The notes beneath the pieces were generated by a model. That model made no database searches. It was not told where the DNA came from and worked only from the letters and a program-made list of their open reading frames with translations. From the NCBI GenBank assembly GCA_027257055.1, contig JAPVLO010000893.1, positions 247,922 through 311,921 of the forward strand: a stretch of DNA of 64,000 nucleotides, read 5' to 3'. Below are positions 1 through 11,940 of the stretch, piece after piece. A program made the position numbers and the translations under genes. Positions within the stretch are counted from its first letter, which is position 1; every line of letters begins with the position of its first letter. This DNA comes from Cephalopachus bancanus. Taxonomy: Eukaryota > Chordata > Mammalia > Primates > Tarsiidae.

Positions 1-3000
1 CCTGAAATTTTGTTCTCTTCTGCCAAAAATGATTGCCTAATTTCTAGTTAGTCCCTCCTTCCCCTCCCCCTCTCTCCACTGTCCCAGAAAGCACAAGGAA
101 AGGCATCAAAAGCAGCAGTTAGGGATGTGGACCTGCTAGGCAGGGGTGGGGTACGTTTCCATCATCCTGGATGCTGCTTCTAACCTTTCTGAAACACCAG
201 GAAGAGTAGGGAAGGGGGCCAAGAAGAGTCTTTGAGGTCCCTTGCACTTTTTCCTTTCTCTTCCTCCCAAGCCCAACTCCCATCCCACCCTGTGACAGAG
301 GATAACAGTGACAGCAGGGAGCTGTAGCAAATAGACAAAGTATAGAAAGTGTTCCTTAACTGCCATAAAATTGCTCACTATGCCCTGACGCCTGCCTTTT
401 CCAAGAAACACAAAAGAGGTCGGGGACAGTGTGGAAAAAGAAACTGAGAAAGCTATTAATTACCCCAAGTCTTCCCATTTTGACAAGGCCAGCATCCCAG
501 AACAAGGTATGCCCAAACTCCCACCATACCTTACCTCCACCCCCACTTTGGGAATGGAATTTCCCACAGGACCAAACCCCTGCCGCTACCAAACTCATAA
601 CTATCCCTAAATAAACATACATCATGGGGACCATTTAATTAGCAAAGGCTAAATCAGCAGATACATTTCAATAAATGACACTGCTCTCTAACACCTTCTG
701 TACTGCCCTGCAGTGATCACCTGTGAAGTTTTGACAGCACCATTTGGGCTCTCAGCATTATTGCCTCAGTCTTTTCATGTGAATTCTCTTCAAGTGGATC
801 CCAAATGCCTGTTTTCTACGTGCAAATTCATGCCAACTGTTACTGCCCCCACCACCACTTTTGAAAACATAAAGCTCTCCCTTCAAAGACAATCTTATCA
901 GATCATGCCCAACTTTCCCACTGCTGCTGCTCTCATCCCAAGGAGGAGGGTAAGAGTGACATTCCACAGAGGAAATACTTTCTTGATAACTTGGGGGAAA
1001 GAAACTATCACCAAACTATAAACCTCAAAAACCAATTGAAATATGAACTGTAGTGTTAAAAAAGGGAGGTAATTGAAAATGATCAGACTTGGAATGCCCT
1101 GTTTAAGGTCAAGCTATTTTAATTTTTTGTACTGCTACTTCCAGCCCCTAATGCTTCTGTGGATCCCAGAACACCTATGCCTGTATAACTCCCTCAGATT
1201 AACGTTCCTGATCAGGGCTTAGCTTTTGACTCCCTATATGACTTCTCTCACAGTCTCTTCTGCTATTTCTGGAGTGGTTCAAGCAAGGCAGGAAATGAAG
1301 CAGAAATATTACTGAAAGGAATGGTTAAGGGTGCCGAAAAAGCCCTGACCAAAATATCATCCCTACAGGATGGGCCCAGAAGATCAGCTTTCTTAAAACA
1401 TAAAAATAAAAATCTATCTGGTTGCCTGGCTTTATAGGAGGCTGAGTTCTTTTTGGAGATGTCCACAGGATTGTTGAAAACAAACCAGATCTTTCACTCC
1501 ACACTATAGCACCCTGGTGCATAAAGTTCAAATAAAAGATAATAGCCAAAGAATTGGTGAGAAGAACATAAAAGTCAATCTGATAAGCCACTTTTCCTGG
1601 GCTTCTCTAAGTATCTTGGGCAAAAGATGATCTCAATGAGGCACTAGATCTGCTGTACACTCTAGTTCTAGCTGACTGGTCTGGGCCTAGATTTGCTTTG
1701 GGTTCCTTCCAAGCTTCTCCCAGAACTCAGAAAAGGTCTAGTGTAGTTCCCTGGGAGTCCAGCTGCTCCATCAACTGATTCCTCACTGAACTAGAAAACT
1801 ACTAGTTGGCTAATGTCAACTTAAGAAGGAAAGAAAAAAACTAATAAACATGAAGAACTGCCAGTTTGACAGCTGCAGTTACATTACCTGGGCTAGCAAT
1901 GTAAGTACCAAAGGCATGTCACGTATGCCACTAACAGCACAACGCACAGTATCTGTTCAGGTTGACAAGCCCTGGGGCAGTGGAGAGTAAACTGAAGGAA
2001 GAAGATCCCAGAAGGAGGCAGAGAGAGTACCACAAAGGGGACAGATAGAGTAGAAGAGACAGAGAAATCATTTTAGCAGCAGGGAAGTTATGTACCTTTT
2101 TTGAATGAGAAAAAAACAACAACTTGCCAGCTGGGAAAGCATCCCAATTTAGGGTCCAAGAGTCTGTATATGGGTGCATTGGACTTGGGAGGAAGCATAT
2201 TAATTTGTATCTATTGTCTCCAATTGGAGTCAGAATGGCCATAAAGGACCAATGACCTTTTTTTCCAAAGCTAGGTGTTGGGAGGTGTAGAAAGAGTGTC
2301 CTGTATCACAGGAGACACCAGCTGGGCTGAGCTTGGCTGATGTTTTTCAGGAAAGATCACAAAATGCAGCAACATCAGTACCAAGCAATATCCACTCAGA
2401 GATGGCAGCCTAGGCAGCAGTGATCAAATTAAGTCTCACGCCTAATGATAGGTTGGTAAGAGAACTAACAGTCTTAGAGGGGAGTGTGCTCAGCTGGAGG
2501 CCTGTCAGCGCTGCATGTTCTCTGCTCTGGGAAACAGTGGAACTTGAGAAAACCTCTCTGTCTGGCTGTGCAGTTTCATTTGGGGGAACAGGCAATCAGT
2601 TCTGGAAGGCTGGCCGAAATGAGTGGACAGGATGATAGCTCAAAATGAGATCCATCATTGACTTCGTTGCAGCTCCAGCCAAACAATCAAAAGCAAATAG
2701 TCAGCTTCTAAAATCAATGCTTCGTGAGATGATGAGCCAGCCAGTGGATTTCACATGGGGGTGGGGTGGGAAGGAGGTTTGGGAGGGAGGATAGAAAAAT
2801 TCTCTTTCAAGCCACCCACCAAAGCAAGCAGCTGCATTTCCTTGAAACAGCATATTTGGTTCCTAGCAAAATCAGAACTGCAAGTCTCCTAACAGAGCAA
2901 AACAAAGGAGCAGGGGGCGAGACATTTTTGAAAACAGAACGGCTTTTTGGCAACAATCACAGAAGAGCTGGTAAGCCATTGTGCTCCTGGGATCCATCTG

Positions 3001-4390
3001 CTGAGCTCCAGAACATCCTCCCTGCACTCCACCCCCATTCAGCTCTCAGATTGCATGTCCAGGGTCAAGAGCAGGGTCATTCAGGAAGAAACGGTAAAGT
3101 GGAAAAGACAGACTCAGTTCAAAGACAGAAGTGAGAAAGGCCGGGCCTGATTTCTTCCATCCATAGAGGATATGGAAGACACAGGCAAGCCTATCTGATT
3201 TTTGGTGCCATTGCTGGGGAGCAGAAATGGGCTTAATTAAATTAATGGAAAATACATTTAAAATTAAATTTAAATTTAAAATCAGTCTAAAATTTGCTGC
3301 TGTGCAAGACCATTGAGAGAAGGATACTGATGCATCTATAAGGACCTGAATAATTTTATAGCTATTAATAATTTTGTTAGTCATGCAATATAAGTGAACA
3401 CTAGCAAGGTAATCGAATTGCATGCTCCATAGTGGAGATCAGGGCAATCCGGAAAAATAAAAATAAAAACTTTTTCTTCTGTATCTGATGACATCTTCCC
3501 CAGACCTCTCTTTCTAATGTAAGAGGACTAAAAAGTTATGTCATTATATATGTATATATGAGAGAGAGAGCACATACTTGATCTCATTGTCTGTAAAGCC
3601 ACCAGATTAAAACCCCAGTAGAGGTAATCACCTATAGGTGTCAAATGAGAATTCACAATGCTGAATTTCTCATCTTTTCTTGTACATTTCAGGAGATTCA
3701 CGCATGGGCCTTCCTTTATAACTCAGGGCTTTAAATATTACTTAGTGGACCATTAACCTGTTCCAATATTGCATTAGATTTTTCTAGCCAAGAGGAGTAA
3801 AATAAAGATGCTTAATTTAGTTCACTTTTCCCTGAGAAATAAATAGCTGTCACACATCCAGAACAGCAGGGCTCATGAACAACTTTGGAACATGAAGATC
3901 AATGAAATCTGATCCTCTCTTGAGAAAAGGAGCTTCACATACAGTTTAACCAAAGATTTCCTACCACAGGCAGTCACTGGTCATCAGGAAGCCTTTGAAG
4001 ACTCTCCCAGGTTTCCTGTTCAGTCTTGTTTGATCTCCAGTGAACATTAAAATGATTGTAAAGTAGTTTCCTAAATGCAAATTACTCCATAAATGCAAAA
4101 TAACTATGTCCAGCATAGGCAACTAATTTCTGATTTCTGGAAGTTCCCATAGACTGGTCTAAAATAGACAGTAGATATAACAAGATAACGAAAGCTCTGA
4201 AACAGATTTATTTGTAAGGATGACAGTTATCGTAATGACTACCTATTTCTTTCCTGTTCCTGCCATTTCTAATTCCAGTAACTAATATTTGCATATAAAA
4301 GGACTTTCATGTTTTAATACAACTTTATGTAATACGGATATCTTGTCAGTGATAATTATTCATGAACCTAACTTCAGTTTCTTGTCTTCA
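1..4390. other. Unique sequence, no gene recognised
   Basis: I recognise no transposon, RNA gene or exon here. Open frames reach about 125 codons on either strand (for example 2766-3134 and 3046-3423) but carry no motif I know and overlap each other on opposite strands, as chance frames do. An AT-rich patch lies near 3230-3290. A GTAAG donor-like word at 2971 has no convincing partner. Confidence 0.5.
3545..3570. repeat. Short TA / GA microsatellite
   Basis: An alternating TA stretch passes directly into five GA units. It is short and interrupted. Confidence 0.6.
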
Positions 4391-4419
4391 TTTTAAACCA
4401 ACAGAAAATGTTAATTGAT

Positions 4420-4560
4420 TTCTCAGGAAATATTAATTGATTACCTATGCCTGATGCTTAAGACTGAGAATACATAATAGTGTAGACATGGATCCTGCCC
4501 TCTGAGTGGTTAGAGTCTAGTTGTGGATATCATAAAAGGAGAATTACAAGTACAAGAATG
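4420..4560 (-). repeat. Probable L2 fragment
   Basis: The order ATTGATTACCTATGCCTGATG, then GATCCTGCCCTCTGAGTGG, then TAGAGTCTAG resembles the reverse complement of the L2 3' end (TTATTGAGCACCTACTATG ... CCTGCCCTCATGGAGC). It is very diverged. Confidence 0.4.
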
Positions 4561-4749
4561 TACTTATCAGGTATCTGAGTAGTAATGCTCAGCATTGGCA
4601 TAACCCAAGTGACATGACCTAGAAACTGTGGGAAAGTCTTTCGAGTAAGGGAAAGGGTATTTGTGAAGGCACATAAGCTGCAGTAAGTTGTGTGTTAGGG
4701 AAAAAATGAAGAGTAAAATCTGGCTCAAGCATTTATTCTACAGGCACCG

Positions 4750-4915
4750 TTGAAGTGCTGTGGTGCAGTTAGTAAGGGTACAAGCTCTGAGGCTAAACAG
4801 ATCTGGGCTCAAGTCCTGGTTCTATCATTTCCCTAGTTGAGTGGCCTTGGGAAAATTAATCTAGTATCTATTTCATAAAGTTGTAGGATCACATGAGATG
4901 ATGCCAGTAAAATGA
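4750..4915 (+). repeat. MIR SINE
   Basis: MIR words occur in order: GTGCAGTTAGTAAGGGTACAA, CTGGGCTCAAGTCCTGGTTC, GAGTGGCCTTGGGAAAATTA, then a degraded TTTCATAAAGTTGTAGGATCA. Old and diverged but collinear. Confidence 0.8.
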
Positions 4916-5004
4916 GATGATATTTATTAAACACTTCATATATTATGCATTTCATGCCCATCATGGAGTAAATAACTCAATAAATAACTCAATAATTTTT
5001 AGTT

Positions 5005-5110
5005 GTTATATTTATTGAGTACCACAATGTGCCAGATACAATTCAAGGTGCCAGTCTACTACCAAAGAAGTAGTAGTTTCTGCCCCCAAGGATCTCACAG
5101 AAGAATTGTA
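5005..5110 (-). repeat. L2 fragment
   Basis: TTTATTGAGTACCACAATGTG, GCCAGATACAATTCAAGG and TGCCCCCAAGGATCTCACAG follow the reverse complement of the L2 3' end. Confidence 0.6.
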
Positions 5111-6100
5111 TAATGGAATAATGGAAGTTGAGGTTGGAAAGGTAGGTAGAGGCTACTGTGCAGAGTCTTAATTGTTAGAATGAAGCATTAGAACTTTATA
5201 CTGAAGGTGAATAGAGTCACCCAAGGCTTTTGTGCTGTGGAACAACTATATTTTTGTAATTTGTGATTTTTATGATTTTGAAATAATTTCAGGTTGGCTT
5301 CTTCAACCTTCCTTTACTTTGCACACATCTTAGGTTAACTCACTAGTTCTTACACAAGTCAAATTTCAAGACAACATATACCAAAGCAGTATAACTAAAA
5401 TGAGTTTAAGAGCAAGGGCTGCTGAGACTAGGTAGTAACACTGATACAGGGGCATTACAAGGCAGAAGAGTATGGTATCAGCAATGGCAGCTAGACATCT
5501 AAGGCATTGTGTTCAAGAAATTCATCAAGTTCCAAAATGTCTCATGGAGACAGAGGACAGAATATGTCAGCAGAAGATTCCAATTAACAAGCCCATGTGG
5601 AGTTCTGAAGATCTGGTCATCTGTGACAGAGGGTACAATAAGCAGACTCTATGTGTAACTTGGAGGCTACACAAACACACAAGGCTCATCTGTAACATAT
5701 TTTATACTAGGATGAGGAATCTTTGCGGTTTGCATAACACACATAAGTTACTTAATATGTTAGTACCTTCATAAGTTTTGTACCCTAGACTAAATTATCA
5801 ATCACCCTGTCTCAGTTATAGTAATCTGGGCTTTAGGTGAATGCGTCCCACTAGTACATCTAGCTGCAAACAGCTGAAGAAAGTTAAGGTAATAGTAAAA
5901 AGGAAGGGCTGACACAAAAGACTGTTTGGAATGTGTTGCCCTGGTGTTTTGTTTGTAGTAAATGTTTCTTGAAATAAAATGCTTCATTGATTGATATCTG
6001 GAAGTCTTTTTGCTATAAGTAAATTTTATGGTAATAGAAATTTGGAGGAATGAATTTTATAACATCCAATTTGTTTAGGGAAATTTTCTTAAATTACCAT
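5111..6100. other. Unique sequence, no gene recognised
   Basis: AT-rich. A 100-codon open frame at 5472-5774 shows no recognisable domain and no splice or promoter context that I can defend. Confidence 0.45.
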
Positions 6101-6104
6101 TTAT

Positions 6105-6240
6105 TCACTTGGTAAGTATTTATTGAGCTCTTACTGTATGCTAAGAACTGTGCTAGGCACTGAAGAAAGGAGAATGAACAAGACAAATATAGTTTTTGTC
6201 CTCGTGCAACTTTCAGAACAATGAGGGAGAGATTAAAAAA
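6105..6240 (-). repeat. L2 fragment
   Basis: TATTTATTGAGCTCTTACTG, TGCTAGGCACTGAAGAAAGG and GAACAAGACAAATATAG match the reverse complement of the L2 3' end. A worn continuation may run to about 6640 around the MIR. Confidence 0.75.
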
Positions 6241-6323
6241 ACAGACAAACTGACACCTACAACAATTACAAGTCGTAATAAGTGACATAGTGACATGAAG
6301 GATACAACCTGGGCTCGAGGGCT

Positions 6324-6344
6324 TATGATGATGATGATGATGAT
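6324..6344. repeat. (GAT)n microsatellite
   Basis: Seven consecutive trinucleotide units. Confidence 0.85.
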
Positions 6345-6349
6345 AGACA

Positions 6350-6540
6350 CATTTCTGAGCATTTTATGCACTATAACTAGTCCTCATGGTAACCTTTTGA
6401 AGTACATACCATTATTATGCCTATTTTATAGGTAAGAAGACTGAGATACAGAGAGGTCAAAAAACTTGCCTTGAGTAACATAGATAGTGGTGAATACAGC
6501 CAGGGAATGAATGTCTGGCCCTAGGACATGCTTTCCTAAC
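6350..6540 (-). repeat. MIR SINE
   Basis: Reverse MIR order: CATACCATTATTATGCC, TTTTATAGGTAAGAAGACTG, AGATACAGAGAGGTCA, then a degraded GGCCCTAGGACATGC end. Confidence 0.8.
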
Positions 6541-6840
6541 CTCTATAAAAAAAAAAGTTGGAAAAACCAACTTCAGAATAAACGGTCAGGAAAGTCCTCT
6601 CTGAGAAAGTCACATTTAATATGAAATCTAAAGACCATCTAAGACAGTCTACATTGATAAAAATTCACTAAATGCCAAGTGATGACATGTCGAATAAACC
6701 TGATTTTCTTCAAGGTATTTGCTGGAGATTAGACAGGAAAGTTTTGGCAAAAGCAGTAAGAGTTTGCCAGAAGATTACACAGTGTAAGGAAAAGACAGGG
6801 AGGGCAGAGGTTAGTATAAGACCTACTGGTAGAAAAGAAA

Positions 6841-7246
6841 AATGATTAATTTTGGGAACCCTGACAGTATATCTGCAAAACCATATAGTGCAATGATTTG
6901 CATACTCCTTGGGACTGATGGCTCTAGAATAGAAGTCTCCCGTGTACGCCCACAATTTCTACCTTCGTCAGATCTTGTGATTGCATCAGAGGTGTGGTAT
7001 GTTCCAAGCCTAGGACTTATCTCACTTTAGGCCTTGCCTTGCCATAATGAAAATTACATGTGGGTCTAAGAGCAGCCAGATGACCAGCACTAACAACCAA
7101 CCTCTTCCATGTGAACACAAAGCAAGCCTAACTTTAAGTGTGAATTCAGCAAATGATAACTCTCTTGGTGCTATCCACATACTTGTTTAAAGCTTGACAT
7201 ATGAGCTAACTCCAAAGCTCAGAGGGCCATTCCTTTCTATGAGAAT
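6841..7246. other. Unique sequence
   Basis: No repeat, exon or RNA gene recognised. Confidence 0.4.
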
Positions 7247-7620
7247 TTTGTGGTTTAAATGTATGTGTCCCTCCAACATTCATATGCTGGAATGTAAACC
7301 TCCATATGAGAGTATTAAGAAGTGGGGCCTTTAGGAGGTGATTAAGTCATGAGAGCAGAGCACCTCATACATGGGATTAGTGGCCTTATAAAAGGGCTTT
7401 TCCATCCCTTTTGCTAATCAGGTGCATAGCAGCATCACAGCATTCTTCTCCTTTAGATAACACAGAACAAAGTGCCAAGCAGCACTCACCAGACACCAAA
7501 CCTACCAGCACCTTGATCTTGGACTTTACAACCTCCAGAACTGTGAGAAGTAAATTTCTATTATTTATTAACAACCCAATCTGTGACATTTTGCTATAGC
7601 AACATGAACAGACCAAAACC
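7247..7620 (+). mobile_element. MaLR solo LTR (ERVL-MaLR)
   Basis: Starts near GTGGTTTAAATGTATGTGTC and carries the MaLR word order: GTGGGGCCTTTAGGAGGTGA, GGGATTAGTGGCCTTATAAA (the TATA region), CTCACCAGACACCAAACC, CTTGATCTTGGACTTTAC, CCAGAACTGTGAGAAGTAAA (polyA region) and a GAACAGACCAAAACC end. No internal or second LTR is attached. Subfamily (MST or MLT) not resolved by eye. Confidence 0.8.
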
Positions 7621-7639
7621 TACCCATCTTGCACTAGGT

Positions 7640-7834
7640 TTCATTGGCCCTTGAACAATTATCATAATACTATAAGAAAGGGATTGGCAGTAGTAGGAAA
7701 CTGCCAGGAGAGGGAGGGTGGGATTGGCAGATAGGGGAAACTGCCAGGGGAATGGAGGGGCACACCTCATCAACAAGGGTACCTGCATAATGAACATTTG
7801 TATACTTATCCCTGAAATGTACCCCACATCTTTA
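7640..7834 (+). mobile_element. L1 3' end, 5'-truncated
   Basis: Only the lineage-specific L1 3' UTR is present: CCTTGAACAATTATCATAAT, GGGATTGGCAGTAGTAGGAA, CTCATCAACAAGGGTACC and TGTACCCCACATCTTT. The GGATTGGCAG...AACTGCCAGG block is duplicated in tandem (about 7680-7754). Its A-tail became the adjoining microsatellite. I found no secure target-site duplication. Confidence 0.85.
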
Positions 7835-7919
7835 AAAGAAAGAAAGAAAGAAAGAAGGAAGGAAGGAAGGAAGGAAGGAAGGAAGGAAGGAAGGAAGGAA
7901 GGAAGGAAGGAAGGAAGGA

Positions 7920-7959
<40 letters not shown>

Positions 7960-7961
7960 AG
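7835..7961. repeat. (GAAA)n(GAAG)n(GAAA)n microsatellite from an L1 tail
   Basis: About 127 bp of pure-purine tetranucleotides in three blocks: GAAA, then about 16 GAAG units, then GAAA again. The array starts immediately after L1 CATCTTTAAAA, so it most likely grew from the poly(A) tail. Every open frame through it is a simple-repeat artefact. Confidence 0.95.
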
Positions 7962-9489
7962 GGTAATACCTACTCTCTCCTTTAGCACAAAGATTGTACC
8001 AGATCCCGCAACTAAGTTCATCTTTATCTTCTGCCAAGACGCACAATCAGTTTGCCGTGGAGACAGACAATGGTGGCCCTGAATTAGGAACCAGCAGTGC
8101 AGATGAAACCAAGGAGAGAAGTAGCAAGGCCCTCAGCATTGGTCCATGATAGAAAAATAGAGCAGTCCACCAGCTTTCTCATACTTCTCAGATCTTATAA
8201 AACACAGACTGTGGGCTCCTGGTGTAATTAACAAATAGGTTGTCAGTCTCTCTTGATAGCCATATGTTCTCAGACAAGAGGTTAACAAAAAGAGTTGGAG
8301 TGCAGTTGGGCCACAAGATTAATCGAGCCCTAGCACTGGTCAGAGCTAGGTTACAAATGCACTGTTTTATTAATCATAATGGATAGTTGTGGCTGGTAAA
8401 GAGTACAAGAAGCCTGTTTAAAGATTCATTACTGTCAACCTTATAAGTTTCATTCAGTAGTTCAGAAACCAAACCCAATTCCATATTCAAACATGTCCCA
8501 AAGAATTAAGAAGCTTCCAGAGAAAATAATTTTTCTCAGACAAGAAAATAAATGCAGCATTCTGTCTGTGGATGACTGGCTGCTAGGAGTGAGGTGAGGA
8601 CAATCACTGCTGAAATACCCCCACACCACAAGTGGTGGCCGAGCAGCTCTAGCTCCAGAGGCTGAGGTTATTTCATGCTAAGCCTCCGAGCAGTTACATA
8701 TGACTGGGATCAAAGGAGAAGTGGAAAGTCACAGCAGGTGGCCAAGTCAAGGCTGTAACTAAGGTTCCCTCAAGCTTGCCCTTGCTGCTGTCTAGACACA
8801 GCTCCACCATGGCTCTTAGATTCACTAACCAGAGTACCCTGGCTGGCCACTTCACAATGGTATCTGCACAAAGTAGATCCCAGAACATTTTCACATAACT
8901 CAGCAGGCCAGAGATGAATCTTATTTGCTCTTTTATAAGATTCTGCATCAAAAAAAAAGTGCCCCCAAGCAGAGATTGGAAAGCTGGAAAAAGAGAGAAA
9001 TGTGGGAGAAAGACAGGAACAGTTTTCCTTTTCTTTGGCTGGGCTACATTCTTCCATTCCTAGTTCTCAGTCTAGAAAAAGTGATTTAGGGCCTCCCAGA
9101 ATAACTTCGACCTACTCAAAGTGGTGAGATGAAGTCAAATCCACAGAAGAGCTGAAATGCCATCTCCTTTTCCTCTCTATCACCCAAAGTCCTCATCGTA
9201 CAAAGGATGTGCTATTCCAGGCATGACTGGAAAGTAGAGACAGCTCATGCCAGAGTTGTTTATTATTTTCCTGTAAATTGACCTATTCCCTCAGCTTTGC
9301 ATTACAGTAATGACAAAGGGAAAGAACAGTGTAAAAAAAGACCACAGGAAAAATTGGCATAAAGATGTATTCAGGACTAAAATTGATTCCTTAAGTATCA
9401 TAAAGGAATAATAATAGTCCTTACAGTCCTATATTTTTAGAGAATTTTATTTTTTCCACAAAATACTCTTATATACACTGTTGCATCAG
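7962..9489. other. Unique sequence, no gene recognised
   Basis: No transposon or exon recognised. Open frames of 85-95 codons at 8694-9057 (minus strand) have no motif. Confidence 0.45.
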
Positions 9490-9630
9490 TAGAACAGCTA
9501 TTTCGTAGATGAGGAAACTGAAACTCATGATTAAGGGACTTGTCCAAGGTCACTCAGCTAGAAAGTAAACAAAGCCAAGACTCAAACCTAGGTCTGTCTG
9601 ACCCCAAATTCAGCTCTTTTTTTCTATACC
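9490..9630 (-). repeat. MIR SINE
   Basis: Reverse MIR core: TAGATGAGGAAACTGAAACTC, GTCCAAGGTCACTCAGCTAG, CAAACCTAGGTCTGTCTGAC. Confidence 0.85.
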
Positions 9631-9631
9631 T

Positions 9632-9967
9632 GTTGCTAGGGCCTAAATGTTTGTGATCCTCCCCCCTCCAGATTCATGTATTGGGACCCTAATCCCAACA
9701 TGATGGTATTAGGAGGTGAGAATTTTGGGAGGTAATTATGGGTGGAGCCCCCATGTTGGGATTAGTGCTCTTATAAGAAAAGACACGAGAGAGAAGATCT
9801 CTCTGCCATGTAAAGACACCAAGAAAGCAGCAATCTGCAAACCAGGAATAGGGCCCTCATCAGACAATGGATATGTCAGAACCTTGATATAGGACTTCCC
9901 AGCAATAAATATTTGTTGCCACTCAGTCTATGTTATTTTTGTTATAGCTGCCTGAACTGACTAAGAC
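9632..9967 (+). mobile_element. MaLR solo LTR
   Basis: Runs from TGTTGCTAGGGCCTAAATG to CTGAACTGACTAAGACA. Contains GATGGTATTAGGAGGTGAG, GGGATTAGTGCTCTTATAAG (TATA region), TCTCTGCCATGTAAAGACAC and CAGTCTATGTTATTTTTGTT. It closely follows the MIR at 9490-9630. Confidence 0.8.
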
Positions 9968-10395
9968 ACTTGTGGTTCCCAATCTTCATGAGTGTTAGGA
10001 CCTCTTTTCAGATCAAAATATTTCAGACTCCCCCAAAAGAGTAGTTGTTCTTTTAATAGCCACTGGTTTAATAAAATGAATCATGACTAAAAGTCAATCT
10101 TAATTCAATAATGCTTTTAAATGAATTTATGGTTTACTTATTCAAACACTAATACTCATTTCATAATATTAGTTGCACATGTTAATATTTTTAGTCTACA
10201 GACAATGCTTGGAGTATACATAGATTTGTAGACTTTGAACAATGATTTGAACTTCACTAAACCATCAAGGCAGGAGAACTTGATTCTGACCACTAAGCAA
10301 TATAATGTGATGATTAAATGCTTAGGCTTGAGAATCAATCTTTCTAGGCTCACAGTGGAATGTACACTGAGGTGCAGATATCAGGTTTGAAAACT
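9968..10395. other. Unique, with possible hAT-like relic at its start
   Basis: TGGTTCCCAATCTTCATGAG at 9973 weakly recalls the MER5 end CAGTGGTTCTCAAACTTT. The similarity fades within 40 bp, so I do not call it. Confidence 0.25.
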
Positions 10396-10399
10396 TATG

Positions 10400-10585
10400 A
10401 GCAGTACTGCTTTGGGCAAGTTACTTAAACTTTCTGTCTCAGCTCTCTCTTCTCTAAAATAAAATAATAAAGTACCTACTTCATAATGTTGTTGTGGAAA
10501 CTAAATGAGATCATACACATGAAATACTTAACACAATTCTCAACACATAGAAAGTACTAAAAAATGTTGGATATTATCTGCTACT
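10400..10585 (+). repeat. MIR SINE
   Basis: GGGCAAGTTACTTAAACTTTC, TAAAGTACCTACTTCATAATG, TTGTTGTGGAAACTAAATGAG and ACACATAGAAAGTACTAAAA follow the MIR order. Confidence 0.8.
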
Positions 10586-10854
10586 AACCAAATATATTGT
10601 CTTTATTAAGTGATTGAAATTCTCTTCAAATATTTTATCTATAAAATGGAAATAACAATAGTTTAGTTGCACTAAAGCAGGAAGCTTACCATGATATCTT
10701 GAGAGTTCTTTCAACTCTAAGATATATGGTTCCGAGATCATCACCAGCTCTTCATAACAGGACTGCCACTAGCTTCAAAGATCCATAGCAAGGAAATCTA
10801 GAAACAGAGAAACCCATGAAAACTCTGATAACTCAGAACAACCAAAACAACATG

Positions 10855-10980
10855 CTTAATCTGGTGTGACCTGATCTTAATTTGATTACATCTGCAAAGA
10901 CCCTGTTTTCAAATAAAATCACATTCTAGGTTCTGGGTGGACATAAATTGGGGGTGAATGTATTCAACCCATTACACATA
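10855..10980 (-). mobile_element. MLT1-like LTR, 5' portion
   Basis: TGACCTGATCTTAATTTGATT, ACATCTGCAAAGACCCTG and TATTCAACCCATTACA are the reverse complement of the first ~130 bp of an MLT1 LTR. The sequence after its border resembles that after the second MLT1 at 13235 (see findings). Confidence 0.7.
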
Positions 10981-11040
10981 GGAATGCCACTTTATCTGCT
11001 CACACTTCAGTTTTCTCATCAGTAAATTGGTGAGAAAAAT

Positions 11041-11764
11041 GGTCTCAGAATATTTTGGTGATTATGACAATCCCAAACATTTCAGAGTCCGTAATTTTTA
11101 TGGTCTTCAAGTACAGAGAAATCATTGGGGACTAAGACATTAGAAGAGTTCACCAAAGAAATTCGGAAGTATGCAGGATTATAGACTGTTGTTCAAGCAG
11201 ATCTGCTCAAAGTATTAACTGACCACAAAGTACCAACTTCCACATTGTGCCAATAGTGTGGTAAGCACTATGACAACGGCAATCAGGTTTTTTAATGTGT
11301 TTTGAGCAAGTAACACCTTGCACTGTGAGTGCTTAATAAATATTTATTATCATCATTATCATAATTGCATCATAGGTTGCCAGCAGAGATATGTAGTGCT
11401 TATTACAGTTCTGTTTTGAGACAGTCTCAGTGGGGAAAACTAGAGAGAAGGAATATGTTCTCCAAATGACATAGACCGGCCAACACAGAAAATTTTGCCT
11501 CTGGACAGCATCTATGGAATTTTTATACTACTATCCCCTTAAAACTTCAGTCTGTCATCTACTTTCTTATAATTGCAATATCCTAAAACATAAAATGCCA
11601 TAAATCCGAAAGATAATGTTTCTTTAAATTTTTACTGGGAAGAATGAGAGAAGATGAAGAAGAAACTCTAACAGAGAGGCACTGAAATGTCCTGGAAAAA
11701 CAAATACTGCATCTGGTTCCAGAAAAGCAGAACACAAACTATGGACTCCCTATCTGTGTATCCC
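11041..11764. other. Unique sequence
   Basis: No feature recognised apart from a weak L2/MIR-like end (GTGAGTGCTTAATAAATATT) near 11326. Confidence 0.4.
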
Positions 11765-11940
11765 TGGTGCATAGGACTTCCATAATAAATTACTACAGAC
11801 TGCATGACTTAAACCAACAAAAATTTATTCTTTCACAGTTCAGGAGGCTAGAGGTTTGAAATCAAGTTGTTTGCAGGGCTATACTCCCTCTGAAGACTTT
11901 AGAGGAAAATCTGCCCCATGCTTCCCTCATACCTTTATAA
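11765..11940 (-). mobile_element. MLT1-like LTR, first part
   Basis: TAATAAATTACTACAGACTGC, CAACAAAAATTTATTCTTTC and CAGTTCAGGAGGCTAGAGG are the reverse complement of an MLT1 3' part. It breaks at 11940, where an L1 has inserted, and resumes at about 12963. Confidence 0.75.

Noticed and set aside
2766..3423. 122- and 125-codon frames in unique DNA
   Set aside because: On opposite strands with partial overlap, no motif, no splice context. Within the length expected by chance in 64 kb.
7594..8046. 150-codon open frame and its plus-strand partner (7718-7966)
   Set aside because: Both run through the GAAA/GAAG array, giving Phe-Leu-Ser-Pro or Lys-Glu-Gly-Arg repeats. Simple-repeat artefacts.
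9973..10060. MER5-like DNA transposon
   Set aside because: Only the first 20-30 bp resemble the family end. Not enough to call.
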